NCBI GenBank assembly: GCA_017554145.1
Contig: JAFZIZ010000004.1
Coordinates: 62,001 to 126,000 of the forward strand
Origin: Prevotella sp.
Lineage (GTDB): Bacteria; Bacteroidota; Bacteroidia; Bacteroidales; Bacteroidaceae
Length of the DNA: 64,000 nucleotides
Direction of reading: 5' to 3'
The notes beneath the pieces are model-generated. The model was not told where the DNA came from. It saw only the letters and a list, made by a program, of their open reading frames with translations, and ran no database searches. The translations under genes and the position numbers were made by a program. Each line of letters begins with the position of its first letter. Positions within the stretch are counted from its first letter, which is position 1. Positions 8,001-15,991 of the stretch are shown piece by piece.

Positions 8001-10617
8001 TCCCAGCATGTGGGTTCCATTGCCATCCGGTTCGTGGACCACAATGAGCTTTGGTGGTATGATTGCAAATGGTCAGCAGCATCCTTCTTTGTCGTCAGTT
8101 CCCGATTTGGAGTATAGCCATTTCGACCATAGTGTCTATCCTGCCCGTTATTATGCTTTTGGCAGGATGTCTATGCCAGGAAGAGCTCTGATGAAAGGTG
8201 CCGGAGTCGACGCGATGATCGTTGAGGAGGCGCCTGTGATGATGGCGGCGGCTCCTGGAGCTGTAGCAGAGGAGAATGCTGTTGCCCGACAAGTCGTCAC
8301 TGAAGAAACGGCCGCTGACAAGAAGAAGGATGAGCCAGAAGTAACGGAAGAGCCGAAAGAGGAGTCCGTACAGTTGCGCGAGAACATGAACGAGACCGCC
8401 TTCTTCTATCCTGTTTTGTTGGCAGACCAAGACGGAAACGTAACGTTGAAGTTTACCTTACCGGAGAGCCTGACCACTTGGAAGTTTATGAGTATTGCCC
8501 ATACCAAGAAAATGTTTACAGGTTCTTTGGGAGGTGAGACCGTTGCCCAGAAGGATGTGATGATACAGCCGAATATGCCACGCTTCATCCGTATGGGTGA
8601 CAAGGCACAGATTTCTGCCCGTATCTTTAATATTAGTGAACAGCCCCAGCAGGGAACGGCTTATGTGGAACTGCTCGACCCAGAGACGGAGAAGGTGGTT
8701 TATACCGACCAGAAGACCTTCACGGTTGAGGCTGGTAAGACAGGACATGTCACTTTCGACTATCAGCCTACCGATGAGTATTCCTTGCTGATTTGCAGAA
8801 TGACGGCCAAGGGTGCCGACTTCTCTGATGGAGAACAGCACTATTTGCCTATCCTGCCTGATAAGGAGCGCGTGACGAAGAGTGTTCCGTTTACCCAGCA
8901 TGAGCCGGGCGTGAAGACGATTGACCTTACGAAACTCTTCCCAGCAGGAATGGCACAGCAGAAACTGACCGTCGAATATACCAACAATCCTGCATGGTTG
9001 ATGGTACAGTCATTGGCTACTCTTGGACAGCCCTGCGAGACCAGTGCTATCGACCAAGCCGCTTCTTTCTATTCTAATCTGTTGGCAAAGACCATTCTCG
9101 GACAGACTCCGAATGCGAAGAATGTCTTCGAGCAGTGGAAGCGAGAGACTGGAAATGAGACTTCGTTGCAGAGTAATTTGGAGAAGAACCAGGAGCTGAA
9201 GGATATCATTCTCGCCGAGACACCTTGGGTGAATGATGCCGACCGTGAGGCAGAACAGAAACAGCGCCTTGCAGATTTCTTCGACGTGAACACCATCGAC
9301 AACCGTCTGTCTTCAGCTTTGGAGAAACTTGGTAAACTGCAACAGAGTGATGGAGGTTTCTCATGGTATCCTGGTATGCCGACGAGTCCGTATATCACTA
9401 TGAGTGTGGCAGAGATGCTGGCACGTCTGCATGTCATGTCAGGTACTTATGGTTCTGCGTCTTCCATCCAGACGAGAGCCATGAGATACATGGATAAAGA
9501 GATTGAAGATATGGTAGCGGAGATGAAGAAATGGGAGAAGAAGGGCGTCAAGCCGTCGTTCCCATCCTTCATGGCCCTTGAATGGCTCTATGTCAATGCC
9601 ATCGTCAAGCGTGATCTGGATCGCAAGGCAGCTGATGCGAAAGCTTATCTGATGCCGTTGCTGAAGAAGGATATTAAGAACCAGACTATCTATGAAAAGG
9701 CGATGACGACCATTATCCTCCAGCAGAATGGAGATACTCAGAAGGCAAAGGAATATGTACAGAGCCTGAAGGAATACACTGTCTTCACCGAGGAGATGGG
9801 ACGCTACTATGATACACCACGTGCAGGCTATTCGTGGTATAGTTATAAGATTCCGACTGAGGTAGCCGCCATTGAGGCTATCAAGTATGCGGCTCCAGAC
9901 GATACGCAGACTATTGATGAGATGCGCCGTTGGCTGTTACAGGAGAAAAAGACGCAGATGTGGGATACACCAATCAGCAGTGTGAATGCTATTTATGCCT
10001 TCCTCTTCGACCATGCCAATTTGCTGGCCAAGCAGGAGCCGACTATCCTTGCCATCGACCAGCAGCCTATCGAACTCTCGAAGGAGACTGCAGGTATCGG
10101 TTATGTGAAGACAGCCATCCAGCAGCCACAGGGCAAGGAGTTCACGGCCACGAAGACCTCCACTGGAACATCATGGGGTGCTCTTTATGCTCAGTTCATG
10201 CAGAAGACCTCCGAGGTAGAGAACTCGGAAAGTGGTATCACCGTGAAGCGTGAGATATTTGCGGCTAATGGTAAACCACTGACTGCTCCATTGAAGGTCG
10301 GTGACCGCATTAAGGTGCGCATCACGATTCAGTCTACCCGTGACCTCGACTTCGTACAGGTATTCGACCGTCGTGCCGCTTGTATGGAACCTGTTCGTCA
10401 ACTCTCTGGCTATAACAATGGTTCTTATTGTTCGCCTAAGGACTTCTCGACCAACTATTTCTATCATGGTATTGCCAAGGGTAAGCATGTGCTGGAGACT
10501 GATTACTATATCGACCGCGCCGGTACCTACGAGACTGGAACATGCACCGTGCAGTGTGCTTATTCTCCCGAGTATCGTGCTACTGCGAAGTCTGAGACAC
10601 TGATTGTGAACGAATGA
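5083..10617 (+). CDS. Giant alpha-2-macroglobulin family protein without thioester
   Basis: 1844 residues with a signal peptide (MKKKTLTIIAVMLFIPMWIFG then QDY). An all-helical N-terminal section (to about 330) is followed by MG/bait-region beta domains: YVVVDAMTGQPVKGAKVKIQ near 430, YTDRAIYRPGQQVHMAAIIY near 515. The C-terminal half has the conserved ATLGQP and GGFSWYPGM elements of the alpha-hexamer domain. Bacterial macroglobulins trap proteases in the periplasm, usually through a CxEQ thioester. Here the matching place reads PCETSAIDQA (about residue 1315), so the covalent trap is missing and the protein is YfaS-like in this sense. An aromatic-rich stretch (YWWMSYSWYWGAGYFG, about 644-659) is unusual. 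First gene of the operon with DUF1573, meaB and ispH. Confidence 0.88.
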   Translation: MKKKTLTIIAVMLFIPMWIFGQDYRALWNKVKDAEEKDLPQTAITHLTSIEEKARKEGVYGQLLKATLYRAQMQANVAPDSLQPAVERLVQLTKKEKDVALRSVYATVLYSIYRNNRSLSDDWEKICEEYRVIALSSPETLAKVKNAIYEPFVEHEKDSYIYEDDLLHIIGMEFGAWQWMHDYYEKAGNRRAACLTALELLEEKRGDDMEKLQESSYIRQLDSLINKYGDLDEAGEVALERYAYMKNHTNATPAEEMDYLNQAIEKWSNWKRISQLKNNRKQLVASKFTADIPYRVQTTGKEQTIKLRSLRHLSSLTMRVYRTKLQGDDDVSINYKKDLEKVMKDAVEVKEAFQKRTFSPYEEYNVFEDSIPLIGLPNGVYMLEFSTEPNTSVDRVLYYVTNLRVLATGRQEANMRYVVVDAMTGQPVKGAKVKIQANRYDDKENRKTLTTNAAGETFYTFTKGTWHSIFVYTDDDKACPSINSGDNFSFNDDNSRREYTQIYTDRAIYRPGQQVHMAAIIYARENYIEHSVVAGKAVTAQLRDANSKLVAEQKLTTDEFGNCSATFTLPTGLRNGNFSIRLNGASESFRVEEYKRPTFELSFSEYKESYQAGDTVTVQGKALSYAGVPVQDAKVKYTVRRRVAYWWMSYSWYWGAGYFGRGNQTEDIYEGETTTKDDGTFDVKMPMILPDDDNRSPMFYNFVVEANVTDQAGETHTGTKSLPLGTRPTALSCSLSQRIRRDQIQPVTFYRRNSAGSEIEGTVRYRLDEGQWQTVKANAPIDVLSSKITSGEHRLEAACEGDSIDMKFVIFSLDDKKPAIETKDWFYTSGSRFQNDGTPITIQVGSSDPDLYIAYEIISGTKVLEEGFIRENRSLWNRKFTYKEEYGNGLLLTFAWVKNGVAYKHSTTISRPVPDKHLKLQWETFRDRLKPGQQEEWKLSIKDKDGKPAPAQLLAVLYDKSLDQLASHYWGLYPSMWVPLPSGSWTTMSFGGMIANGQQHPSLSSVPDLEYSHFDHSVYPARYYAFGRMSMPGRALMKGAGVDAMIVEEAPVMMAAAPGAVAEENAVARQVVTEETAADKKKDEPEVTEEPKEESVQLRENMNETAFFYPVLLADQDGNVTLKFTLPESLTTWKFMSIAHTKKMFTGSLGGETVAQKDVMIQPNMPRFIRMGDKAQISARIFNISEQPQQGTAYVELLDPETEKVVYTDQKTFTVEAGKTGHVTFDYQPTDEYSLLICRMTAKGADFSDGEQHYLPILPDKERVTKSVPFTQHEPGVKTIDLTKLFPAGMAQQKLTVEYTNNPAWLMVQSLATLGQPCETSAIDQAASFYSNLLAKTILGQTPNAKNVFEQWKRETGNETSLQSNLEKNQELKDIILAETPWVNDADREAEQKQRLADFFDVNTIDNRLSSALEKLGKLQQSDGGFSWYPGMPTSPYITMSVAEMLARLHVMSGTYGSASSIQTRAMRYMDKEIEDMVAEMKKWEKKGVKPSFPSFMALEWLYVNAIVKRDLDRKAADAKAYLMPLLKKDIKNQTIYEKAMTTIILQQNGDTQKAKEYVQSLKEYTVFTEEMGRYYDTPRAGYSWYSYKIPTEVAAIEAIKYAAPDDTQTIDEMRRWLLQEKKTQMWDTPISSVNAIYAFLFDHANLLAKQEPTILAIDQQPIELSKETAGIGYVKTAIQQPQGKEFTATKTSTGTSWGALYAQFMQKTSEVENSESGITVKREIFAANGKPLTAPLKVGDRIKVRITIQSTRDLDFVQVFDRRAACMEPVRQLSGYNNGSYCSPKDFSTNYFYHGIAKGKHVLETDYYIDRAGTYETGTCTVQCAYSPEYRATAKSETLIVNE

Positions 10618-11681
10618 ATATGAATAAAAAAACTATAATAACCATGCTGCTGATGCTGGCCATACTGCCAGCATCAGCACAGAAATTGATTGCTGAGAAG
10701 ACTGTGATTGATGTGGGTAAGACTGGTTTCCAACAGCCTGTCACTGCCACTTTTGAGTTTCGTAACAAGAATGTCAAGCGCTTGCGGATTGAGGCGGTGA
10801 ATCCCGACTGCAACTGTACCGTAGTGGAATATCCGAAAGACGTGATTGGTACGGGAGAGACCTTCCAGATCAAGATGACCTACGACGCCCAGCGCTTAGG
10901 ACACTTTGACTATCAGGCAGCGGTGGTCTCCAATGCCACGAAGACGCCTGTCTATATCCGTATGAAAGGTGTCGTGCTGGCCGACTATCAGAATTTCTCC
11001 GGCGACTATCCGATAGAGATGGGGATGATGCGTATTGACAAGAACGAACTGGAGTTCGATAATGTCAATAAGGGCGAACGGCCGATGGAACAGATCCATG
11101 TATATAATAATGGTACGAGTGTGATGCGTCCGAACTTGATGCATCTTCCTTCATGGCTCTCGGCAACGACGGCTCCTGAGGAGATACGTCCCGGACGTAC
11201 CGCTACGATTACCGTGACGTTGAACTCTCAGAATGTCAGTGACTACGGACTGACGCAGTCGTCGATCTATCTCGCTGCCAATCCTGGCGACAAGGCAACG
11301 CAGGAGAATCTGATTGGTGTATCTACTGTATTGCTGCCAGCCTTCACGAAGATGACGGAGCAGCAGAAGCAGTATGCTCCTCGTCTGCAACTGTCGAAGG
11401 AGCAGGTGAGTGTTGTTTTCGACGGGAAGTCGAAGCGGAAAGATGAGATACTGATTACCAATACCGGGCGTTCGGCATTGTCCATCTCTTCCATGCAGAT
11501 GTTCACCGCAGGCTTGCAGGTCTCTCTCGGTAAGAGCTCGCTCCAACCCGGTGAATCAACGAAACTGAAGATTACGGTGCAGCGTGACGAGATTAAGAAG
11601 GCACGTACCCAGCCCCGTATCCTGATGATTACCAACGACCCCGACAAGTCGAAAGTGGTGATAACGATAAACGCAAAATAA
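10614..11681 (+). CDS. DUF1573 domain-containing secreted protein
   Basis: 355 residues, signal peptide MNMNKKTIITMLLMLAILPA then SAQK. Two immunoglobulin-like DUF1573 units are visible: one around VTATFEFRNKNVKRLRIEAV with the typical NPDCNCTVVEYP motif (about 63-74), and a second around residues 260-350 (DEILITNTGRSALSISSMQM). DUF1573 proteins are abundant in Bacteroidota and exported; their role is unknown. The start ATG overlaps the preceding stop by 4 nt; an in-frame ATG at 10620 is an alternative. Coupling to the macroglobulin suggests a shared envelope role, but this is inference. Confidence 0.85.
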   Translation: MNMNKKTIITMLLMLAILPASAQKLIAEKTVIDVGKTGFQQPVTATFEFRNKNVKRLRIEAVNPDCNCTVVEYPKDVIGTGETFQIKMTYDAQRLGHFDYQAAVVSNATKTPVYIRMKGVVLADYQNFSGDYPIEMGMMRIDKNELEFDNVNKGERPMEQIHVYNNGTSVMRPNLMHLPSWLSATTAPEEIRPGRTATITVTLNSQNVSDYGLTQSSIYLAANPGDKATQENLIGVSTVLLPAFTKMTEQQKQYAPRLQLSKEQVSVVFDGKSKRKDEILITNTGRSALSISSMQMFTAGLQVSLGKSSLQPGESTKLKITVQRDEIKKARTQPRILMITNDPDKSKVVITINAK

Positions 11682-12782
11682 ATGGAACATCCAGAGAATA
11701 GTGCGGAATATGTAGGCTTGCAGGTGAACAGTGGGGTAGAGCAGCCCGCTATCATCAATCCCTACCTGAGTCGCAACCGTTTCAAGCGGCGCGAGTTGTC
11801 TGCCGCAGAGATGGTGGAGGGCATCGTCAAGGGCGATGTCACCATCCTCTCGCAAGCTGTCACACTGGTGGAGAGTGTCAATCCCGACCATCAGGCAAAG
11901 GCGCAGGAGGTCATCAACAAGTGTCTGCCCTATAGCGGTAACTCGATTCGCGTGGGTATCAGTGGCGTGCCTGGTGCCGGTAAGTCGACTTCCATCGATG
12001 TCTTCGGCACACATGTACTGAAGGAGAAAGGCGGCAAACTCGCCGTTCTTGCCATCGACCCCAGTTCGGAGCGTTCGAAGGGTAGTATCCTGGGTGATAA
12101 GACACGCATGGAGAAGCTCAGCGTCCATCCCGACTCGTTTATCCGTCCCAGTCCGACGGCAGGCTCGTTGGGTGGTGTGGCCCGTAAGACGCGTGAGACG
12201 ATTATTCTCTGTGAGGCGGCCGGCTTCGATAAGATTTTCGTGGAGACTGTCGGCGTAGGACAGAGCGAGACGGCGTGCCATTCGATGGTAGATTTCTTCC
12301 TGCTCATCCAGTTGGCCGGCACGGGCGATGAGTTGCAGGGCATCAAGCGCGGCATCATGGAGATTTCCGACGGCATCGTCATCAACAAGTGCGACGGCGA
12401 GAATGTCGACAAGGCCCAGATGGCAGCCACGAACTTCCGCAACGCCCTCCATTTCTTTCCCATGCCCGAGAGCGGCTGGCTGCCGAAGGTGCTCTGTTAT
12501 AGCGGTTTCTATGGACTGGGCATCAAGGAGATATGGGACATGGTGTATGAGTATATCGACTTCGTGAAGGCGAACGGCTATTTCGACTATCGTCGCAACG
12601 AGCAGTCGAAATACTGGATGTATGAGAGCATCAACGAGCACCTGCGCCTGAACTTCTACAACAATCCGCTCATCCAACAACAGTTGAAGGAGGCGGAGCA
12701 GACCGTTCTGGCCGGACGGAAAACGTCGTTTACGGCAGCGCAGAACCTGTTGGATCTATATTTTGAGGAGTTGAAGAAATGA
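11682..12782 (+). CDS. meaB: Methylmalonyl-CoA mutase-associated GTPase MeaB
   Basis: 366 residues. Walker A GVPGAGKST (about 95-103), then LAIDPSSERSKGSILGDKTR, FVETVGVGQSE, and VINKCDGEN for guanine recognition: the G3E/MeaB (ArgK) pattern. MeaB guards adenosylcobalamin loading and protects methylmalonyl-CoA mutase, which serves the succinate-propionate route common in Prevotella and Bacteroides. The mutase itself is not in this window. It begins directly after the DUF1573 stop and overlaps ispH by 4 nt, so the operon is tightly packed although its products are functionally unrelated. Confidence 0.95.
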   Translation: MEHPENSAEYVGLQVNSGVEQPAIINPYLSRNRFKRRELSAAEMVEGIVKGDVTILSQAVTLVESVNPDHQAKAQEVINKCLPYSGNSIRVGISGVPGAGKSTSIDVFGTHVLKEKGGKLAVLAIDPSSERSKGSILGDKTRMEKLSVHPDSFIRPSPTAGSLGGVARKTRETIILCEAAGFDKIFVETVGVGQSETACHSMVDFFLLIQLAGTGDELQGIKRGIMEISDGIVINKCDGENVDKAQMAATNFRNALHFFPMPESGWLPKVLCYSGFYGLGIKEIWDMVYEYIDFVKANGYFDYRRNEQSKYWMYESINEHLRLNFYNNPLIQQQLKEAEQTVLAGRKTSFTAAQNLLDLYFEELKK

Positions 12783-13645
12783 CAGTTGAGATAGACAACG
12801 GCAGCGGCTTCTGCTTTGGAGTGACCACGGCGATTCAGAAAGCCGAGGAGGAACTGGCCAAGGGCAACGCGCTCTATTGTCTGGGTGATATCGTGCACAA
12901 TGGTATGGAGTGTGAGCGATTGCGCCAGATGGGACTCATTACGATTAATCACGACGAGATGCGCAATCTGCGCAATGTGAAGGTGCTGCTCCGTGCTCAT
13001 GGCGAGCCGCCTGAGACCTACGCCCTTGCCCGTCGTAACCATATCGAGATTATCGATGCCACCTGCCCCGTGGTGTTGCAGTTGCAGAAGCGCATCAAGA
13101 AACAACATATTGCCAATTGCGAAGAGCCAATAGCCAATAGCCAAGTGGTGATCTTCGGCAAGAACGGTCATGCCGAGGTGCTGGGGCTGGTCGGTCAGAC
13201 GGGTGGCAAGGCGATAGTCATCGAGCAGTTTGAGGACGTGAAGCAACTGGACTTTTCGCGTGACATCTATCTCTATTCGCAGACCACGAAGAGTCTCGAC
13301 GAGTTCCACCGCATCATTGAGTACATCCAGCAGCATATCTCGCCCGATGTCACGTTCAAGAGTTTCGATACCATCTGCCGACAGGTGGCCAACCGCATGC
13401 CGAACATCTCCAGTTTCGCCACCAAGCACGACCTGATACTCTTCGTCTGCGGACGGAAGAGCTCTAACGGCAAGGTGTTGTTCAACGAGTGCCTGCGTGT
13501 CAATCCCAACAGCCATCTGATAGAGGGTCCTGCCGAGATCGACCCCTCGTGGCTTGAAGGCATCGAGACCGTTGGCATCTGTGGGGCCACCAGCACGCCC
13601 AAGTGGCTGATGGAGCAATGCCGCGATGCGTTGCAAGGACAATAA
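12779..13645 (+). CDS. ispH: 4-hydroxy-3-methylbut-2-enyl diphosphate reductase (IspH)
   Basis: 288 residues; last step of the MEP isoprenoid pathway, a [4Fe-4S] enzyme. Cluster cysteines are visible as Cys12 (GFCFGV), Cys96 (DATCPVV) and Cys200 (DTICRQ); His40 (DIVHN), His74 (RAHGE) and His131 (GHAEVLG) match the active-site histidines. Compared with the E. coli numbering I know (C96, H124), the spacing C96-H131 is 7 residues longer, and the extra stretch (about 111-122, IANCEEPIANSQ) is encoded by a heptamer repeat tract. The start overlaps meaB by ATGA. A strong terminator follows at 13656. Confidence 0.96.
   Translation: MTVEIDNGSGFCFGVTTAIQKAEEELAKGNALYCLGDIVHNGMECERLRQMGLITINHDEMRNLRNVKVLLRAHGEPPETYALARRNHIEIIDATCPVVLQLQKRIKKQHIANCEEPIANSQVVIFGKNGHAEVLGLVGQTGGKAIVIEQFEDVKQLDFSRDIYLYSQTTKSLDEFHRIIEYIQQHISPDVTFKSFDTICRQVANRMPNISSFATKHDLILFVCGRKSSNGKVLFNECLRVNPNSHLIEGPAEIDPSWLEGIETVGICGATSTPKWLMEQCRDALQGQ
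13111..13147. repeat. Heptamer tract inside ispH
   Basis: Period-7 degenerate tandem repeat with units AGCCAAT, AGCCAAT, AGCCAAG preceded by weaker copies. It is in-frame and encodes IANCEEPIANSQ. Confidence 0.75.
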
Positions 13646-13655
13646 ACATTAAACG

Positions 13656-13679
13656 GGAGCCTTCGGGCTCCTTTTTTTT
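13656..13679 (+). terminator. Terminator after ispH
   Basis: Stem GGAGCC / GGCTCC with a TTCG tetraloop followed by a run of eight or more T. It closes the 5083-13645 operon. Confidence 0.9.
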
Positions 13680-13754
13680 GTCCCGTTTCCGCGCCTTTTC
13701 CTGGGCTTTAACATTTCTTACCGCTTTTTTCTTCAAGATTCCCACATTTCGCTG

Positions 13755-13762
13755 TATCTTTG
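13755..13762 (+). promoter_or_regulatory. -7 element of the LRR gene
   Basis: TATCTTTG, about 44 nt before the ATG at 13807; a clear -33 partner is not obvious. Confidence 0.6.
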
Positions 13763-13806
13763 TGACGATACTTATGACAGTTTACTAATTTTTAAATATT
13801 ACGACT

Positions 13807-14961
13807 ATGAAACAAAGAACTTTACTTCTAACTTTGGTTGCCCTGCTCGGCATCATGCAGGCGAGGGCTGACGTGACTATCAACGCGACAAACTTCCCGG
13901 ATGAGAATTTCCGTAACTGGCTGCTTGTGCAGGACTATGGCAGTGACGGTGTGATTACCGATGATGAGATTGCGGGGATTACAGAAATATATGTAATTAA
14001 TACAAGCATCGCAAGCCTCAAGGGTATAGAGTTCTTTACGGCGCTGACAGGGTTGTACTGCTTCAACAACCAGTTGACCTCGCTCGACGTGTCGAAGAGC
14101 ACGGCGCTGACAGAGTTGGCGTGCCACAACAACCAACTGACCTCTCTCGACGTGTCGAAGAACACGGCGCTGACAGTTTTGTCCTGCTTCGACAACCAAC
14201 TGACGTCTCTCGACGTGTCGAAGAACACGGCGCTGACAGAGTTGCACTGCAGCGACAACCAACTGACCTCTCTCGACATGTCGAAGAATACGGCGCTGAC
14301 AACGTTGCGCTGCTACACCAACCAGCTGACCTCGCTTGACGTATCGAAGAATACGGTGCTGACAGAGTTGTCCTGCGACAACAACCAGTTGACCTCTCTC
14401 GACGTGTCGAAGAGCACGGCGCTGAAATCGTTGTACTGCTACAACAACCAGTTGACCTCTCTCGACGTGTCGAAGAACACGGCGCTGAAAGCGTTGTACT
14501 GCCAAGACAACCAGTTGACCTCGCTCGATGTATCGAAGAACACGGCGCTGATATATCTGGCCTGCAGTGACAACCAACTGGCCTCGCTCGACGTGTCAAA
14601 GAATACGGCATTGTGGTATTTGTCGTTCGATCAGAACAAAATCAAAGGCAGCGGCATGGATGCACTCGTGGAGAGTCTGCCGAATGTAAGTGAAAGTAGT
14701 ATGTATGTCATTTACAACGAAAACGAGGGGAACGTGATGACTACTGTGCAGGTGGCTGCCGCGAAGGCGAAGGGCTGGACACCTTATTACTACGACGGAG
14801 AAGATTGGTTGGAATATGCCGGCAGCGATCCTTCGGGCATCGAAGAATTGAAGAATTCAAAAGTTGAAGGCCTGAAGTACTACGACCTGCAGGGTCGTCA
14901 CGTCGTGAATCCGACGAAGGGTGTGTATATCCTGAACGGCAAGAAAGTCGTGATTAAGTGA
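13807..14961 (+). CDS. Secreted leucine-rich repeat protein (internalin-like) with C-terminal sorting-like tail
   Basis: 384 residues. Signal peptide MKQRTLLLTLVALLGIMQAR then AD; a short module TINATNFPDENFRNWLL with an EF-hand-like DYGSDGVITDDEI; then about nine tandem 21-residue LRRs of the form LDVSKNTALxxLxCxxNQLTS (about 90-280). The tail YYDLQGRHVVNPTKGVYILN then GKKVVIK closely matches the end of the BspA-like protein at 53644-55437 and resembles short type A type IX sorting signals. Repeats are 63 bp and nearly identical in DNA, with changes concentrated in the codons flanking the Cys. Likely surface-exposed or secreted, ligand unknown. Own promoter and terminator. Confidence 0.9.
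   Translation: MKQRTLLLTLVALLGIMQARADVTINATNFPDENFRNWLLVQDYGSDGVITDDEIAGITEIYVINTSIASLKGIEFFTALTGLYCFNNQLTSLDVSKSTALTELACHNNQLTSLDVSKNTALTVLSCFDNQLTSLDVSKNTALTELHCSDNQLTSLDMSKNTALTTLRCYTNQLTSLDVSKNTVLTELSCDNNQLTSLDVSKSTALKSLYCYNNQLTSLDVSKNTALKALYCQDNQLTSLDVSKNTALIYLACSDNQLASLDVSKNTALWYLSFDQNKIKGSGMDALVESLPNVSESSMYVIYNENEGNVMTTVQVAAAKAKGWTPYYYDGEDWLEYAGSDPSGIEELKNSKVEGLKYYDLQGRHVVNPTKGVYILNGKKVVIK
14074..14640 (+). repeat. Nine tandem 63-bp LRR-coding repeats
   Basis: Each unit encodes a 21-residue LRR. The LDVSKNTAL and NQLTS portions are almost invariant at DNA level, while the codons on either side of the Cys differ between units. Confidence 0.85.
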
Positions 14962-14963
14962 GA

Positions 14964-15079
14964 ATAGAATCAAGCAAGCTTGAATTCTATCAAACGTGAA
15001 CGAGTTCGAGCAAAGCTCAAAGTCGTTAAGTAGTATAGACGAATTGAATCTACGGGGAGCCTTCGGGCTCCCATTTTTA
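14964..15079 (+). terminator. Three successive hairpins ending in a TTCG terminator
   Basis: After the LRR stop: a 12-bp stem with one bulge (14964-14990, loop AA), an 11-of-13-bp stem with loop AAA (14999-15026), then GGGAGCC-TTCG-GGCTCCC (15055-15072) followed by ATTTTTAT. The last one is a normal intrinsic terminator; the first two may be mRNA stabilisers or remnants of repeat hairpins. Confidence 0.7.
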
Positions 15080-15100
15080 TGATTGTTTTCAGGTAACAAA

Positions 15101-15256
15101 ATGCAAAAAGACAGGAGAAACTATGCTCGGATGATGGGACTGAAGCCGAGGCAGGTTTTAGACTTCGTTTACAGGAACAACTTTGAGGAATGTTTAGGCA
15201 AAGACGCAGCCGAAACGACCACTCATGTGGATGAGTACTCCTTCACTTTCTCATAA
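15101..15256 (+). CDS. Possible small protein, 51 residues
   Basis: An ATG-initiated frame begins [20 protein letters not shown] and ends EYSFTFS before TAA at 15254-15256. It has balanced codons and a plausible amphipathic composition, with AGGT 7-8 nt before the start. It lies after the LRR terminator and its last 34 nt overlap the end of cmk on the other strand. No promoter matching the consensus is obvious, and I recognise no family, so it may be a chance ORF. Confidence 0.35.
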   Translation: MQKDRRNYARMMGLKPRQVLDFVYRNNFEECLGKDAAETTTHVDEYSFTFS

Positions 15257-15954
15257 AAGCGTTCGAGGAGCCATTGCTTCTGCTCGGGGATGGTCATGTG
15301 CGAGTTGTCGAGCTCGATGGCATCGTCGGCCTTGCGGAGAGGGGATACCTCGCGGTGGCTGTCGATATAGTCACGTTCCTGTACGTTCTTCAGGATGTCG
15401 TCGTAGTCGGCTTCCATGCCCTTGGCCTTCAACTCGTCGTAGCGGCGCTGGGCACGTACCTCGGCGGAGGCAGTGACGAAGACTTTCAGTTCGGCATCGG
15501 GGAAGACGGTGGTGCCAATATCACGACCATCCATGACAACACCCTTGTCCTTACCCATCTGTTGCTGTTGGGCCACCATCGCCTCACGGACAAAGCCAAG
15601 GGCGGCAATAGGGCTGACGCGGTTGCTGACCTCCATCGTGCGGATGTCCTTCTCGACGAGTTCGCCGTTCAGATAGGTGTCTGGGCGACCGGTCTCGGGG
15701 TTGAACTGGAAGGATATCTGTATCTCGGGCATGCGGCGGCGCAACTCCTCTTCGTTGATAATCACATCACTCACCTCTTGCTTCTCACCTCTCACCTCTT
15801 GGAACAACCCGTTGCGGAGGGCAAAGAGCGTAACACTGCGATACATGGCACCGGTATCGACATAGACATAGCCCACTTCACGGGCAAGGTCCTTGGCCAT
15901 CGTGCTTTTGCCGCACGAACTGTGGCCGTCAATGGCTATCGTAATCTTTTTCAT
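15223..15954 (-). CDS. cmk: (d)CMP kinase
   Basis: 243 residues from ATG 15954 ([20 protein letters not shown]); the frame is open upstream but the P-loop should lie near the N-terminus. P-loop GHSSCGKST (10-18), the [10 protein letters not shown] motif, and [20 protein letters not shown] all match cytidylate kinase, which phosphorylates CMP and dCMP. The segment [11 protein letters not shown] (about 51-61) is encoded by a heptamer repeat and makes the enzyme a little longer than the usual 220-230 residues. It follows porQ by 37 nt on the same strand, an arrangement I believe is common in Bacteroidota. Confidence 0.95.
   Translation of the reverse strand: MKKITIAIDGHSSCGKSTMAKDLAREVGYVYVDTGAMYRSVTLFALRNGLFQEVRGEKQEVSDVIINEEELRRRMPEIQISFQFNPETGRPDTYLNGELVEKDIRTMEVSNRVSPIAALGFVREAMVAQQQQMGKDKGVVMDGRDIGTTVFPDAELKVFVTASAEVRAQRRYDELKAKGMEADYDDILKNVQERDYIDSHREVSPLRKADDAIELDNSHMTIPEQKQWLLERFYEKVKEYSST
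15766..15803. repeat. Heptamer tract inside cmk
   Basis: Units CTCACCT, CTTGCTT, CTCACCT, CTCACCT in perfect period 7, read in-frame on the minus strand. Confidence 0.8.
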
Positions 15955-15991
15955 ATTCTTTTCCTTTTTATGACGTGATAACGTTGTTTCG

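Noticed and set aside
13828-14577. A 249-residue open frame antisense to the LRR repeats, plus other frames across them
   Set aside because: Repeat length (63 bp) is a multiple of 3, so all frames repeat and stay open; the translated text is simple and has no start or signal logic.
14074-14640. Diversity-generating retroelement target
   Set aside because: No reverse transcriptase or template repeat is seen in the window, and variation between units is not adenine-specific.
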